Below, in pieces: positions 21,581-31,711 of a stretch of DNA of 64,000 bases. The notes below the pieces were generated by a model, which searched no databases, was not told the DNA's origin, and worked only from the letters and a program-made list of their open reading frames with translations. Position 1 is the stretch's first letter, and each line of letters begins with the position of its first letter. The position numbers and the translations under genes were made by a program. The stretch comes from Tritrichomonas musculus (taxonomy: Eukaryota > Parabasalia > Tritrichomonadida > Tritrichomonadidae): positions 744,001-808,000 of the forward strand of contig JAPFFF010000040.1 of the NCBI GenBank assembly GCA_039105265.1, read 5' to 3'.

Positions 21581-22492
21581 TCATTTTTGGAATTTGAAGA
21601 CTTCAGGATGAAGAGCGCAAGCAGCAGCTCCGACAAGTCCGGCATCCTTGTTGTAAACTGGTCTTCTTATGAGAGGTGCTTCAAGATAACCGTTAATCAT
21701 ATCTTTCAACATTTCATTTGCCTTATCATAGAGGTAAGCGCGGTTGTCACCAGTCCTAATTCCGCCACCGACGACGAAGTTATCAATAGCATACGAATAA
21801 GCAGCCGTTGCAGCGGCTCTAGCGATGTAATAGCAGAACAAATCCCAAACTTCATGATCAATTGGAAGGTCCTTAAGTTCTTCCGGCTTGATGTTTAATC
21901 TCTGAGAAAGAGCGGTAGCTGATATGAGGCCTTCGAGGCATCTTCCATGGAAAGCACAAACGCCTGGGAATTTGTCATCTTTGTATTCATCGACAACAAT
22001 GTGGCCGAATTCAGGATGAAGAATTCCGTGTAATGTTCTTCCGTCAACGAAAACGCCAAGACCAACGCCTGTTCCAACAGTCATGTAAGAAACAGCGCGT
22101 GCTTTCTCTCCTTTTTCGTTTAATGCAAGGTATTCTGAGTATGCTGGTGCATTGACGTCTGTTTCGAGAATGATTGGAACATCTTTCTTATTCAAGTTTT
22201 TCTTGATTTCTTCGATTAATGGGAAGTGTTTCCAGTTTGGCTTTGGTGTGTTTGCAATGCCTCCTTTTTCAATGTCGAGTGGTCCGAATGAAGCAATTCC
22301 AACTGCTTCGTAATCATATCCGCAATTGTTGATTTCGTCGCAAATTTCTTTGATTGCTTCTTCGCCGTTTCTTGGAAAAGCTGTTGGGATTCCTTTCTTC
22401 TTCCAAAGGAAGGTTCCAATTTCTTCTGCAATTGCAACAGCTGCCGTTGTTCCTCCAAGTTCGATGCAGCAAACTCTCTTTTTTTCAGACAT
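21581..22492 (-). CDS. ROK-family sugar kinase, probably fructokinase
   Basis: 303 residues, normal for a ROK kinase. An N-terminal ATP phosphate loop (IELGGTTAA, ~10-18) is followed by ETDVNAPAYSE around the catalytic Asp and MTVGTGVGLGVFVDG. GHIVVDEY plus CAFHGRCLEG give the ROK His/Cys zinc site; the exact CxFHGxCLEG spacing is that of bacterial fructokinases rather than glucokinases. Likely reaction: ATP + D-fructose to fructose 6-phosphate, feeding cytosolic glycolysis. Reading from the ATG gives MSEKKRVCC; TTTCACTAAC lies a few bases upstream as an Inr-like sequence. Trichomonads are known to have ROK-type hexokinases of bacterial affinity. Glucokinase or mannokinase specificity cannot be excluded. 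Confidence 0.85.
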   Translation of the reverse strand: MSEKKRVCCIELGGTTAAVAIAEEIGTFLWKKKGIPTAFPRNGEEAIKEICDEINNCGYDYEAVGIASFGPLDIEKGGIANTPKPNWKHFPLIEEIKKNLNKKDVPIILETDVNAPAYSEYLALNEKGEKARAVSYMTVGTGVGLGVFVDGRTLHGILHPEFGHIVVDEYKDDKFPGVCAFHGRCLEGLISATALSQRLNIKPEELKDLPIDHEVWDLFCYYIARAAATAAYSYAIDNFVVGGGIRTGDNRAYLYDKANEMLKDMINGYLEAPLIRRPVYNKDAGLVGAAACALHPEVFKFQK

Positions 22493-23710
22493 AAAATGTT
22501 AGTGAAATGATGGATTTTATTTAGGAAAAAAAAGAGAATTTTTTTTGAAATCGTGAAATGATATTTTATATTCAAATTGAAATTTCAGTGGATTGGCTCT
22601 AACTTTTTAAAAAATTCAAATAATTATCAGCCAAAAAGTTTCATCCCTTGATTCTTTTGAATTAAAAAATCGATTTTTCACAATTCTTTTGAAATCAATT
22701 GAATATTTTTTACCAATCAAAATTATTTTTTATATTCTTGCTTTATTGTTTATGATTTATATAGCAGGTGTAAAAAAATCAAGAAAAGTTGAGTTTTTAG
22801 ATTTAATAATATGTTTTTTTTTTAAAAGGCAGTTGAACGATTTTTTTATGTAAAAATGAATATATATGTTGGGAAATATTTTAATTCTAGAAAACTTTGA
22901 TTTATATCTTTGTTGTTGTTTTGGAATGGATATCAATTTTCAATTATTTTCTGTTACTATTTACATTTATAAATAAATATAAAGCAAAGGTGTAATTATA
23001 TAATAAAATATTGGTAAAATATGAAATAAATTAAAAGAAAAAGATTTAAAAGATTTAAGAAAAAGATTTAATTCAATTTCAATTACCTTATTGAAAAAAT
23101 AAAAAATAAATAATTGAATTTTTCAATAAGAAAAAAAAAAAAGAGGTTTTTAATTTTTTGATAAAGAATTCAAATATAAGCAAATTTAAAGAAGAATTTT
23201 TAAAAATAGTTTGCAATTTTTCACCTAAATTCTTGAAAGAGAGTTGTTATAACCAGCTAAATTCTTTATTTTTTGGAATGATAAATGAGAATCAATTTTT
23301 GGAAAAAGAACCAGCAAAATTAACATGAAATAGAGATGTATTAATTAAAATTATATATTATTTGCTAATTAAAATGTATTATTTCTTCTTAAGAAACAAG
23401 TAATGTTAATTTTATTAAGTTTGATTTGGATGAAAAATATGATTTTCATGCACAAAAATCAAGAAAACCATGACTTTTAACATTTATTTAATGTTAAATG
23501 TTATTTATTAATCAAACATTATTTCAATTATTAACCCAATAGACAAAAAGAAATAAAATGCAAAAGAGGAATTTAAACGTTTTGTATAAGTCATTTTTAC
23601 TATTATCAATAAATATAAAAAAAATCTTTGTTTTCATAATTCAAATTATTTCTTTTCACGACTTTAACCAAAAAAATTCTATAAAAGCATCTTTTTTATA
23701 ATTATATAGA
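22493..23710. other. 1.2-kb AT-rich intergenic region
   Basis: Low-complexity A/T-rich sequence. I see no gene, no clear transposon ends and no RNA gene. Confidence 0.5.
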
Positions 23711-23713
23711 GAG

Positions 23714-23786
23714 CTCATGTGGCATAGTGGTAATTGCGTTCATCATCAAAGTGGAAGTTCAACGGTTCGAATCCGTTCATGGGCAC
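23714..23786 (+). tRNA. tRNA or tRNA-like Pol III gene, copy 1 (anticodon uncertain, UCA by fold)
   Basis: A 73-nt cloverleaf can be drawn. Acceptor GCTCATG pairs with CATGGGC, with discriminator A. The D arm is GCA/TGC, the box A-like sequence is TGGCATAGTGG, the T arm is AACGG/CCGTT with loop TTCGAAT, and box B is GGTTCGAATCC. A T6 terminator follows. The best anticodon stem is TTCAT/GTGGA with loop CATCAAA. This puts UCA at 34-36 and an A in place of the near-universal U33. The same 73 nt occur at 26960-27032 (minus) and 48166-48238. It is either a divergent tRNA or a tRNA-derived repeat. Confidence 0.6.
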
Positions 23787-24339
23787 TTTTTTAGTTTATT
23801 TTTTATCAATACAGTTATTGCCTGATTTTTTGAAAAGTTTTTCTAATATATGTCGAATGTTTGTTCTAATTATTTCTGTGAATGTATGTATAAAAATATA
23901 TGAGTGCGATCTTACAATATTATTTTATGTTACTTTCTCCTCAGAATCAATGAACTAAAGTTTAAATACAATTCAGATTAACCTTAGTGAGATTCACTTT
24001 GATGATGAACCGTTGAACACTTGAGAAATTGAAAGTCATAAAAATATGACTTATCAAAAAGTCGAAAAAAAATTGAAAAAGTTTTATTTATGCCTATTGA
24101 ATCAATTCAAAAATATTACATTTGATAGATGAGAAAGATTTGCTTATTTTATTATTCTATATGTATTTGATTTAGTTCATGGAAATTAATGTTATGCTTA
24201 TTGTTGTAAATCGCTTGAGTGGATTTGATTATTAGAAATTCTTCACATATATTGATTTCCAATGAATAACAAAAAAAGTAGCTAAAGTTTCAAAGTTAAA
24301 TCTTCAATAAAGGAATATCTAACTTTTGCTTGAATAAAA
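23787..24339. other. Intergenic region with a rearranged tRNA-like fragment
   Basis: At ~23996-24020, CACTTTGATGATGAA is joined to CCGTTGAAC. Both pieces match the complement of the upstream tRNA-like gene but in a different order. The rest is AT-rich. Confidence 0.45.
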
Positions 24340-25104
24340 TCATGCAAATGTGAAATCCATATTGTTATTTCCAAAAATTATACTTTCTTCACTAAAAAGG
24401 TCACCCTCTTCTTCATAGCTATTATCAATATTCATAAAATATGAGTCAAAATTATTTTCATTCTTATTATCAAATACATTTTCAATATTCAGATAATAAT
24501 TATTATCAGTATTTTCTTGTTTTATATTATTTCCATTATTATTAAAAGAAGATGGTTTACTATCTTGAATATCATTCAAATTGGAGTGTAATTCTTCTTC
24601 TTCATTTTTCTTTTTGTTCAATCTCATTAAAAGATTATATCTGTTTTTTACCATTGCGTCAGTTCTGTTTTGAAAATAATTAGAAATCAATTTCCATTTC
24701 GATCCATATTCGTCTTTCATTTTCATAAGCATTTCATCTTCTTCTTTAGTCCAACTTTGTCGATTAAGATTCGGATTCAAATAATTTTGCCATCTTTCGC
24801 GGCATTGTCTCGGATTCCTTCCATCCATTTTTTTCGCAAGATTACGCCAATCTTTCTCTCCAAAAATGCTCACGAGGAAAATTAATCTTCGATCTTCTTC
24901 TTTTGAAAACTTATAATGATTCTTAAAAATCGGCTTTTTCTTTTGTTTTGAAGTACATTTATTATTTATTATTCCATCATCATATATCAGTCCGTTATCG
25001 AAATCATTTAATTGATCGGTGCTAAATGATGGATCAAAAGTAAATGATTGTAGCCTATTTTCTGAATCATCATTAACATTATCAGGTATATTTATTGATT
25101 CCAT
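24340..25104 (-). CDS. Two-repeat Myb DNA-binding protein
   Basis: 254 residues. Two Myb repeats are clear: ~65-110 (KFSKEEDRRLIFLV...W...RNPRQCRERWQNYL) and ~115-162 (SWTKEEDEMLMKMKDEYGSKWKLISNYF...NRYNLL). RQCRERW and MVKNRYNLL are the recognition helices. Such R2R3-like Myb proteins act in the nucleus as sequence-specific transcription regulators; in trichomonads they include initiator- and promoter-binding factors. The C-terminal ~90 residues are rich in Asn and Asp/Glu and may be an activation or low-complexity region. The target is unknown. Start chosen at the first ATG (MESINIPDN). Confidence 0.9.
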   Translation of the reverse strand: MESINIPDNVNDDSENRLQSFTFDPSFSTDQLNDFDNGLIYDDGIINNKCTSKQKKKPIFKNHYKFSKEEDRRLIFLVSIFGEKDWRNLAKKMDGRNPRQCRERWQNYLNPNLNRQSWTKEEDEMLMKMKDEYGSKWKLISNYFQNRTDAMVKNRYNLLMRLNKKKNEEEELHSNLNDIQDSKPSSFNNNGNNIKQENTDNNYYLNIENVFDNKNENNFDSYFMNIDNSYEEEGDLFSEESIIFGNNNMDFTFA

Positions 25105-25798
25105 GTTTTGATCTTTTTTTCTAAAATAAAAAATGAAATGTTTTTTTTTTTTTTTGACTTATAATGAGAAAACAAGTCAAGATATTTTCAATGATATCAA
25201 ATCTTCCTTATTAATAAAAAAAGCATTCATCAACATTTTTTAATATAATTTGTCCATTTTGCGCCAAAAGATCAAAAAAAAAAAGAAATAATTGATATTC
25301 GATAATGATATTTAAATCAAAAGGGAGGCAACTCTATTGAATATTAATCAAGGGAATGTATTTCTAAAATGGTAACTCATGTATATGTTTTCTTTGCAAT
25401 TTTGGCATTTTTCTCTTGAAAATGAAATGACTTTTTCAATACAGACTTTCCACCTCACAAAATATGATTTAAAATTTTTAGGATAGATTTGAAAAAAAAA
25501 AACTTTAATTTTTTATTATTGGTACCATTTTGTATATATATTTATTAAAAAATTGCTTTTGATTATTTATTAAAGATATTAATTCTAATTTATAATCATT
25601 AAAATGGATAAAAATACAATTTTCATGATGGCTTTTTCTGGTGCATTCCTTATTTTAATGAAAATAAATGAAAAAAGAATTTTGATGTGGTCTTCAATTG
25701 ATTGAGAGTTGGAATTTAAGAAAGATCTGGAAAATCAAAAGTTAAAAGAAAAAAGAGGTAATTCTTTTATTAATTTTACGAGAAAAGATCGATTTATG
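25105..25798. other. AT-rich intergenic region
   Basis: No gene or transposon ends recognised. Short homopolymer tracts at 25141-25156 and 25274-25283. Confidence 0.5.
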
Positions 25799-26455
25799 TC
25801 AAAATTCTGATTCTTTTTCATCTTTTTTCTTTTTAGTTCCAATATCAAATAAAAAGTTTAACTTTTTGAAAGATTTTTCGATATGCAAATCTCCTTTTTC
25901 ACCTTGTTCTCCATCATTTTTAGAATATATTTTTAAATTAACATCAATTTCTTGTTTTTCCAATAATAATTTAACCATTTCAACATCACTGTTTTCAACT
26001 GCTAGATGTAAAACTGTTTTTTCTACAGTATTATACAAATATATAAAAATTGATTTCATATTCACATCGATTTCTTTTTTTGATAATAAGCACTTTACCA
26101 TTTCGTATCTATTTTTTCGACAGCACTATACAATATTGTTTTTTCTCTTTCTTTTCATACTCTTTGATATTCGAATAATAACGGCAGACAGCAAATAATG
26201 ATTTGCAAATTATATCGATTTCTGATTATCAGATATTTTTGAAATTAAATGAAGAAGTGCTTTAAAATCATAAGAATTTTGTCGGATTTTATTCTCTTCA
26301 ATTTTGGAAATAAAATCATCAAAAAAATAGTTGTTTTTATTTGATTCATTGTTCTCAAAAAAAGCGAGGAGTGAGTCGTGTACAAATTGCATTTTATTCA
26401 GCCATTCTGGAATAAAAGATAGGGATGAATCCATAAAAAGAATAATACTTTTCAT
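25799..26455 (-). pseudogene. Truncated, frameshifted ankyrin-repeat (DUF3447-type) gene
   Basis: The ATG at 26455 opens an N-terminus typical of the family (MKSIILFMDSSLSFIPEW..., FISKIEENKIRQNSYDFKAL, LLHLISKISDNQ), which stops near 26210. After ~50 bp the text resumes as NNIVYSAVEKIDTKW, shifts frame near 26100, and continues VKCLLSKKEIDVN and LHLAVENSDVEMVKLLLEKQ to a stop at 25799. Most of the expected ankyrin array between the N-terminus and the last two repeats is missing. It is related to the intact gene at 42079-44565 and to the fragment at 50230. Confidence 0.75.
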
Positions 26456-26919
26456 AATATTGAAATTTTCACATTCCGATAGTTAGTTTTCATATTGAAA
26501 AAGTTGATTTTCAATATTAAAAAGTTGTTTTTCAAAAATCTCATATGCATAACAAAATTTTAATAAAAAAAATTTCTTAAGAATCATTATAATGGACTTT
26601 TTTCACTCCTGTTGCAGATTATTAAATTGTGTAATGATCGTCAAAAACAACAAAATAATGTTGTTAGTATTTTGGTTAATGATTGTCCATATAAAGAATA
26701 TGTTATTTCACATGATTATGATCTTAAAAAATAAATAAAATATCTTTTAGTTTAAAGCATAACCACATGAACATTGTGCTCAAATTGATAACTTGATACA
26801 GGAAATAGAAGCAATATATGAAAAGGCCAAATGATAAATTGAGTCATTGAAATTCACCTTTCTGTTTTTTCATGATTTATCGTTACCTCTTTTGCTGTGA
26901 AAGTTAATTTAAACTCGAT

Positions 26920-26959
<40 letters not shown>
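26456..26959. other. Intergenic region with a possible gene tail
   Basis: 26590-26734 on the plus strand reads LFSLLLQIIKLCNDRQKQQN then NVVSILVNDCPYKEYVISHD and a stop, a possible 3' gene fragment of unknown family. An A tract of ~33 bases at ~26926-26958 directly abuts the tRNA-like gene; on its transcribed strand it serves as a long Pol III terminator. Confidence 0.35.
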
Positions 26960-26960
<1 letters not shown>

Positions 26961-27032
26961 GCCCATGAACGGATTCGAACCGTTGAACTTCCACTTTGAT
27001 GATGAACGCAATTACCACTATGCCACATGAGC
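26960..27032 (-). tRNA. tRNA-like Pol III gene, copy 2
   Basis: Same 73 nt as the copy at 23714, on the opposite strand. The upstream flank (ATCTTTTTTATAAT...GAGAGCTC) also matches that of copy 1, so the copies arose by duplication of a longer unit. The transcript would run into a very long T tract. Confidence 0.6.
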
Positions 27033-27339
27033 TCTCTTTATTATTATAAAAAAGATATTATAAAGCTATTTAATTCAAATTTGAATAAGATAACGGAATT
27101 ATGAAATTTGATTTATAAAAGATAGAGAATTGAGCTTTAGAATTTAACAATTATTTAATGTGAGATTGAGTTTAATTTTGGTCAAGAAAAAATGATAAGA
27201 TAGCAGTTAAATCGTCTAGTACAAGACATAATTTCTCCAGCTTATTCTTTTTGACATTTCATCTCATGCTATCGGAGATAAATTTGAATGATATTAAGTA
27301 TGTTTCAATTTTAGTTGATTTTTCTGGTTCTGGCCAGAT

Positions 27340-27379
27340 TCACTCAAAAATGTGTGAACCTAAAACCCAAAAACGTGTT

Positions 27380-27410
<31 letters not shown>

Positions 27411-27696
27411 GGGTTTGAGATATATTTATAATCTATATCTTTTGGCCATTCTAGCACAGCATTAAACCCAAAAAAATATTCATAAAAAACAAGATTTTCC
27501 TAATCATCAAAATCCACTTTTTGAATACTTCATTAACAAATAAGTATTAATATCTTATGTTAAAAAAGAGGAAGAATAATAAAAACATTATTTTATTAAT
27601 TTTGAAACAATTAATAAAATAATATTATATCTTAAACGCATTTGAACGCAGAATACTTATTGACCTAGGTTTTTGTGTTCACACATTTTTGAGTGA
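27340..27696. mobile_element. MITE-like element with TCACTCAAAAATGTGTGAAC ends
   Basis: TCACTCAAAAATGTGTGAAC at the left is exactly repeated in reverse complement at the right, followed by similar CCTAAAACCC / ACAAAAACC tails. The ~310-bp interior has a T tract of ~32 bases and an inner palindrome around ATTTTATTAATTTTGAAACA. No coding capacity. A clear target duplication was not found. Confidence 0.65.
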
Positions 27697-27806
27697 TTGT
27701 ACAAGAATTTTTACGGTTTGATTCCAATCATATTTATTACATATATTTACAGAAATTATCAAACAAAATATTTGAGAATATGCTTAAAAAAATCATCAAA
27801 AAATTA

Positions 27807-28758
27807 AACTGGTTTTCATTTTCCCGTACCATTCAAAAAATTGAATGAATTTCATAAAATTATTTTTAATTTTCTATGAAATTGAATGGCACGGAAAATT
27901 GCAACAAAGAAAATTGAGATTTTTATTTTTTTAATAAAAAAAATAATCATTTAAAAATTGAAAGATTATTTATATAAATTGAAAGAAAAAAATAAATCTC
28001 ACAAAATATTATTGGAAATTTTGGATAAGTAAATAAGAAAAGTAGCATATTTCTCAGTACATATCCTTATATTTGCCTTTGAAATGAAAAATATGATTAT
28101 AAATAGTAATGAAAAACTTATTTTTTTTTCATATTATAATTTTTTTTTTCGCCTCATATGTATGAGTGGCAGCTTTTTGATAATTGCTTGATTGGTAAAT
28201 TTTGATAATTGATGAAAATTGAGGATTTTTGTATATTGTTGAAATTTTACGAATTTAAAAAAAATACCGTTGAAAAATAGGTTGAAAATCAGTGAATACT
28301 GAGAATTTGCAATACCTAGTAGGCATTCATTATAATAAAATGTGTGAAATTTGGTTATAAAAAATAAAAAATGATCAATTGGAATGGAATTTGAACATTG
28401 CTAACTTTTAACTGAATTTGATCGTATTTAATTGAACCGATGCACATTTTTATTGGAGTAAATTACATATTTTAATAAATTTGATATTTTGGATTTTTCG
28501 AACTTGGAAATACGAATTTAAAGGCACTAACATAATATTTGAACTAACTGCAATTGAATTCCCCTTATTAGGTTTCAAACTGACAGCTGGGCTATGATCA
28601 AGCTTACTAAATTCAAAATTTTGAGTTATGAATTTTAGTTTTCAATTGAAAACTATGGAGTTTTCAATAGATTATCAATTTTCACTGTATAAAAAAATAA
28701 AAAAAAAATTTGAAAAAGGCTCTGAAAATTGAATGGTACGGAAATTTGCATATCAGTT
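27807..28758. mobile_element. Degenerate inverted-repeat element, TA-flanked
   Basis: The left end AACTGGTTTTCATTTTCCCG then TACCATTCAA resembles the reverse complement of the right end, AACTGATATGCAAATTTCCG then TACCATTCAA, and both ends are flanked by TA. A third, inverted copy of the CCGTACCATTCAA block lies at ~27873-27893 and makes a shorter hairpin with the left end. The interior is non-coding. It may be a Tc1/mariner-derived non-autonomous element. Confidence is limited because the repeats are imperfect. Confidence 0.4.
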
Positions 28759-28800
28759 TAAAACAAAACATCGATATTTTGAAAATTAAAAAAATCTAAA

Positions 28801-28840
28801 AAAGTGCCCATAAACGGATTCGAACCTTTGAACTTCCCCT
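28801..28840 (-). pseudogene. Truncated tRNA-like gene
   Basis: AAGTGCCCATAAACGGATTC matches the 3' half of the 73-nt gene with a few changes (ATAAAC for ATGAAC; ACCTTTG for ACCGTTG). The 5' half is missing. Confidence 0.7.
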
Positions 28841-29895
28841 TCGATATATCAATTTTGTTTAAAATCATTATTGTTTACAAAGAATTTGTTTCATATTTAT
28901 GATATTTGCAAATCATAATTGGGTGATTTGAAAGAAGAATTGAAGATTGAATAAATTAAAAATTTTATGATCATAAAAGGAGATTTGCTTTTTAAATTTG
29001 ATATCTTTGTTGTAATATAGTAGAAGAAGAATAAATAAAAAAGATGGATGGTAAAATATCGGAATTTATGGTTTTCAAAATCGTTCATTTCAAAATTTAT
29101 CGTATGAAATCAATACACGTTTGTTGATCAAATTTTTTCAGTGAAGATTTATCGTATTTTTTAAAATTTTACCTCAATTTTTTCTATATTACGATATTTT
29201 TTTTAACATGTCCTTCTTTTATCTATATTCCTAGTTATCTTTTCTTAGATTATTCTTATTATTTATATATTAGATATATATGTTATATTATTTTGTTCAT
29301 TAAATTTTATTTTGATTATTTTATTATTATGTTTTTGTCGTTTTTATTTAATTTTGATGATGTTTCATAAATATATCATCATATATTTTATTTGTATTCA
29401 TTATATGTATTTATAATATGTAGATATATATCTGGTATTTATATTTATATATAATAAATGATATATATTATATTGAATACAGAATTAATATACTAAAAAA
29501 AATGATTTTCATCTCTCAATTAAAAACAAAACTTGCTAACAAAAAGTTGATAGTTTGAACTTTTCGTTTTTTGATTATTTAAGTATTTTACATTATAATT
29601 GACATTTTTTATGAAAATAATAATATTTATTGATATATATTTATTCATTATAATTAATAATAATGTTAGTAAAGAAAAAAATAAAAGAAAATTTGTGATA
29701 AAAATATATGTCTGAATTAATAAAATTTTATTTTAAAGTTTTCTTTTTTGAGAAGAATAAGAGATAAACGATTGAAAATGGTCATTGATTTGAGAATGAT
29801 TGCGATAAGCATAGAAAAAAATGAGAGTAAAGTTTATTGAAAAATTGAAAATTTTAAACGCGAATAATTTTGAGATTTATTTATATAAATTACAG

Positions 29896-31032
29896 ATGCA
29901 AGAAATGAACGCTCTTGTCAAGCACATTTCAGGCCCAGGACTTGAACTTCAGCAAGTTCCTATTCCAGAACCAGGTCCAGGCGAAGTCCTAATCAAAATT
30001 CACAAGTCTTCGATTTGTGGAACAGATGTTCATATCTACAATTGGGATGAATGGGCACAACAGCATATCAAGCCTCCAGTTGTTATTGGTCATGAATATG
30101 TTGGAGAGATTTTCAAAGTTGGAGAAGGCTGTACGAAGTATAAAGTTGGTCAACGAGTTAGTGGAGAAGGTCATATTACATGCCGTAAATGTGAACATTG
30201 TCAACGTGGTGACATCCAATTCTGTGAAGAGACGATAAGTGTTGGAGTTAACCGATCAGGAGCCTTTGCGGAATATGTTTGTATCCCAGAGTGCAACGTT
30301 ATTGAAATTGACGAAAGTTTCCCAGAAGAATTTGTTTCATTTTTCGATGCATTTGGCAATGCGACACATGCGTCTATGATGTGGGAACTTAAAAACAAAG
30401 CAGTTTTAATTACAGGAGCAGGACCAATTGGTATCATGTCAGCAGGTATTTGCAAGCACAAAGGAGCGCGGTTAGTTGTTATTACAGATGTTAATGATTA
30501 CCGACTTGAACTTGCTAAGAAGATGGGTGCTGATGTTTGTGTTAATCTTTCTAAATGCAACTTGAAAGAAGTTCTTTCAGAATACAACATTGGTAAAGGA
30601 TTTGATGTTGGTCTTGAAATGAGTGGTAATGGTAAAGCACTTAAAGATATGATTAATCTTGTTCGTAACGGAGGAGAAATTAGCCTTCTTGGGCTTTCAG
30701 GTCAACCTATTGAAGTTGATATGAGCAAAATTATCTTGAAAGGACTTCGTTTGCAAGGAGTTTATGGACGAAAAGTTGAAACGTGGAAACAAATGTCAGA
30801 AATGGTTCGGGAAGGATTTGATATGAGACCATTGATTACGCATCGCTACCACTATACGGAATTCAAAGAAGCTTTTGAAAAGATGAGCAGTGGTTACTCA
30901 GGTAAGATTGTTCTTGACTGGACTACCAAAGAAAAGGATACGACTATAACACCGAGTGCTTCAGAATCGACATTTGAAGAAGAAAAGAAACAAAAAAATA
31001 CAGAAAGTAATACGAACCAACATCTTTGTTGA
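29896..31032 (+). CDS. tdh: L-threonine 3-dehydrogenase, copy A
   Basis: From the ATG at 29896 the product has 378 residues and follows bacterial Tdh closely, including CGTDVHIYNWDEW, VVIGHEYVGE, SGEGHIT, FGNATH, GAGPIGIM (174-181), VVITDVNDYRLELAKKMGA and GFDVGLEMSG. Catalytic zinc ligands C41, H66 and E67 and structural Cys 96, 99, 102 and 110 are present. It oxidises L-threonine with NAD+ to 2-amino-3-oxobutyrate in the cytosol. A ~30-residue polar tail (TTKEKDTTITPSASES...NQHLC) extends beyond the bacterial C-terminus. The frame continues 25 codons upstream without another ATG except at 29821; I prefer 29896 because bacterial homologues start there. A twin gene lies at 45879-47015. Confidence 0.92.
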   Translation: MQEMNALVKHISGPGLELQQVPIPEPGPGEVLIKIHKSSICGTDVHIYNWDEWAQQHIKPPVVIGHEYVGEIFKVGEGCTKYKVGQRVSGEGHITCRKCEHCQRGDIQFCEETISVGVNRSGAFAEYVCIPECNVIEIDESFPEEFVSFFDAFGNATHASMMWELKNKAVLITGAGPIGIMSAGICKHKGARLVVITDVNDYRLELAKKMGADVCVNLSKCNLKEVLSEYNIGKGFDVGLEMSGNGKALKDMINLVRNGGEISLLGLSGQPIEVDMSKIILKGLRLQGVYGRKVETWKQMSEMVREGFDMRPLITHRYHYTEFKEAFEKMSSGYSGKIVLDWTTKEKDTTITPSASESTFEEEKKQKNTESNTNQHLC

Positions 31033-31430
31033 ACATACCATTTTAATAATGCGGGATTTTTGAAAAAATAGAATGCGAAATTAATAAACGGGTTTTAATT
31101 ATGAATTATTAATCTTTTTTTAATATTTTCCAACATTTATTTCTATATCTTCTTGTTATCTATATTGAATAAGAGTTTGTTAACTAAATTTCAAACGTAT
31201 ATGGTTTTAATTCATTCCAAGATATAACTCTAAAACAAAATATCTTTCTAAATTTATTATTATATTATTTAATAAAATATACAATAATAATAAATATATA
31301 AAATAAAATATTAATCTATATCATTTTAATATTTTAAATCATTTTATACAAAGATATTACAGTTTTTAAAATTGATAAAAAAAAAAAAAAAAAAAGCATA
31401 TCAACGTTTTTTATAACTTCAGAAAAATGA

Positions 31431-31711
31431 TTTGAAGTAAAATAAAGTATCGTTAAAAAGTTCTTTACAATGGAAAAAGTCCTTTAAGGTGAAGTGAAAG
31501 TATTCGAATATAGATTATGGAGCGGTTTAATTGAATAAAACTTTACGGAGATATAAAAGATAGTAAACTTTTTGATAATTTTATTCAAACTATTTGATAG
31601 GAGTTTATGAACTTTTTGATAAAGAAAAATTTTTTGTTCAATTTTTTTATGCAGCTTTAGATGAAGCATCATCCAAATCCTCATGATATGGATTTAGAAC
31701 CAGCCAGAGAA
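31431..31711. other. Intergenic/transposon-derived spacer
   Basis: Between the end of arm A and a decayed transposase. No gene. It may contain decayed N-terminal coding sequence of that transposase. Confidence 0.35.

Larger units (their letters stand above)
28800..31430 (+). repeat. Arm A of a 2.6-kb inverted duplication
   Basis: This stretch matches 45490-48240 in reverse complement. It includes the threonine dehydrogenase gene, its upstream ~1 kb and downstream ~400 bp, with only scattered differences. At its left end only the 3' half of the tRNA-like gene survives (28801-28840), fused directly to the upstream flank; arm B keeps the whole gene plus ~100 bp more, so arm A has a deletion here. 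The arms are separated by ~14 kb. Confidence 0.9.

Noticed and set aside
23714-23786. Selenocysteine tRNA
   Set aside because: The UCA anticodon would fit, but the gene is a 73-nt class I shape with a 5-nt variable loop, not the ~90-nt long-arm form.
30017-30461. Frames overlapping the threonine dehydrogenase gene on both strands (and their twins at 46450-46922)
   Set aside because: Conserved between arms only because the DNA is duplicated; they are shadows of tdh.
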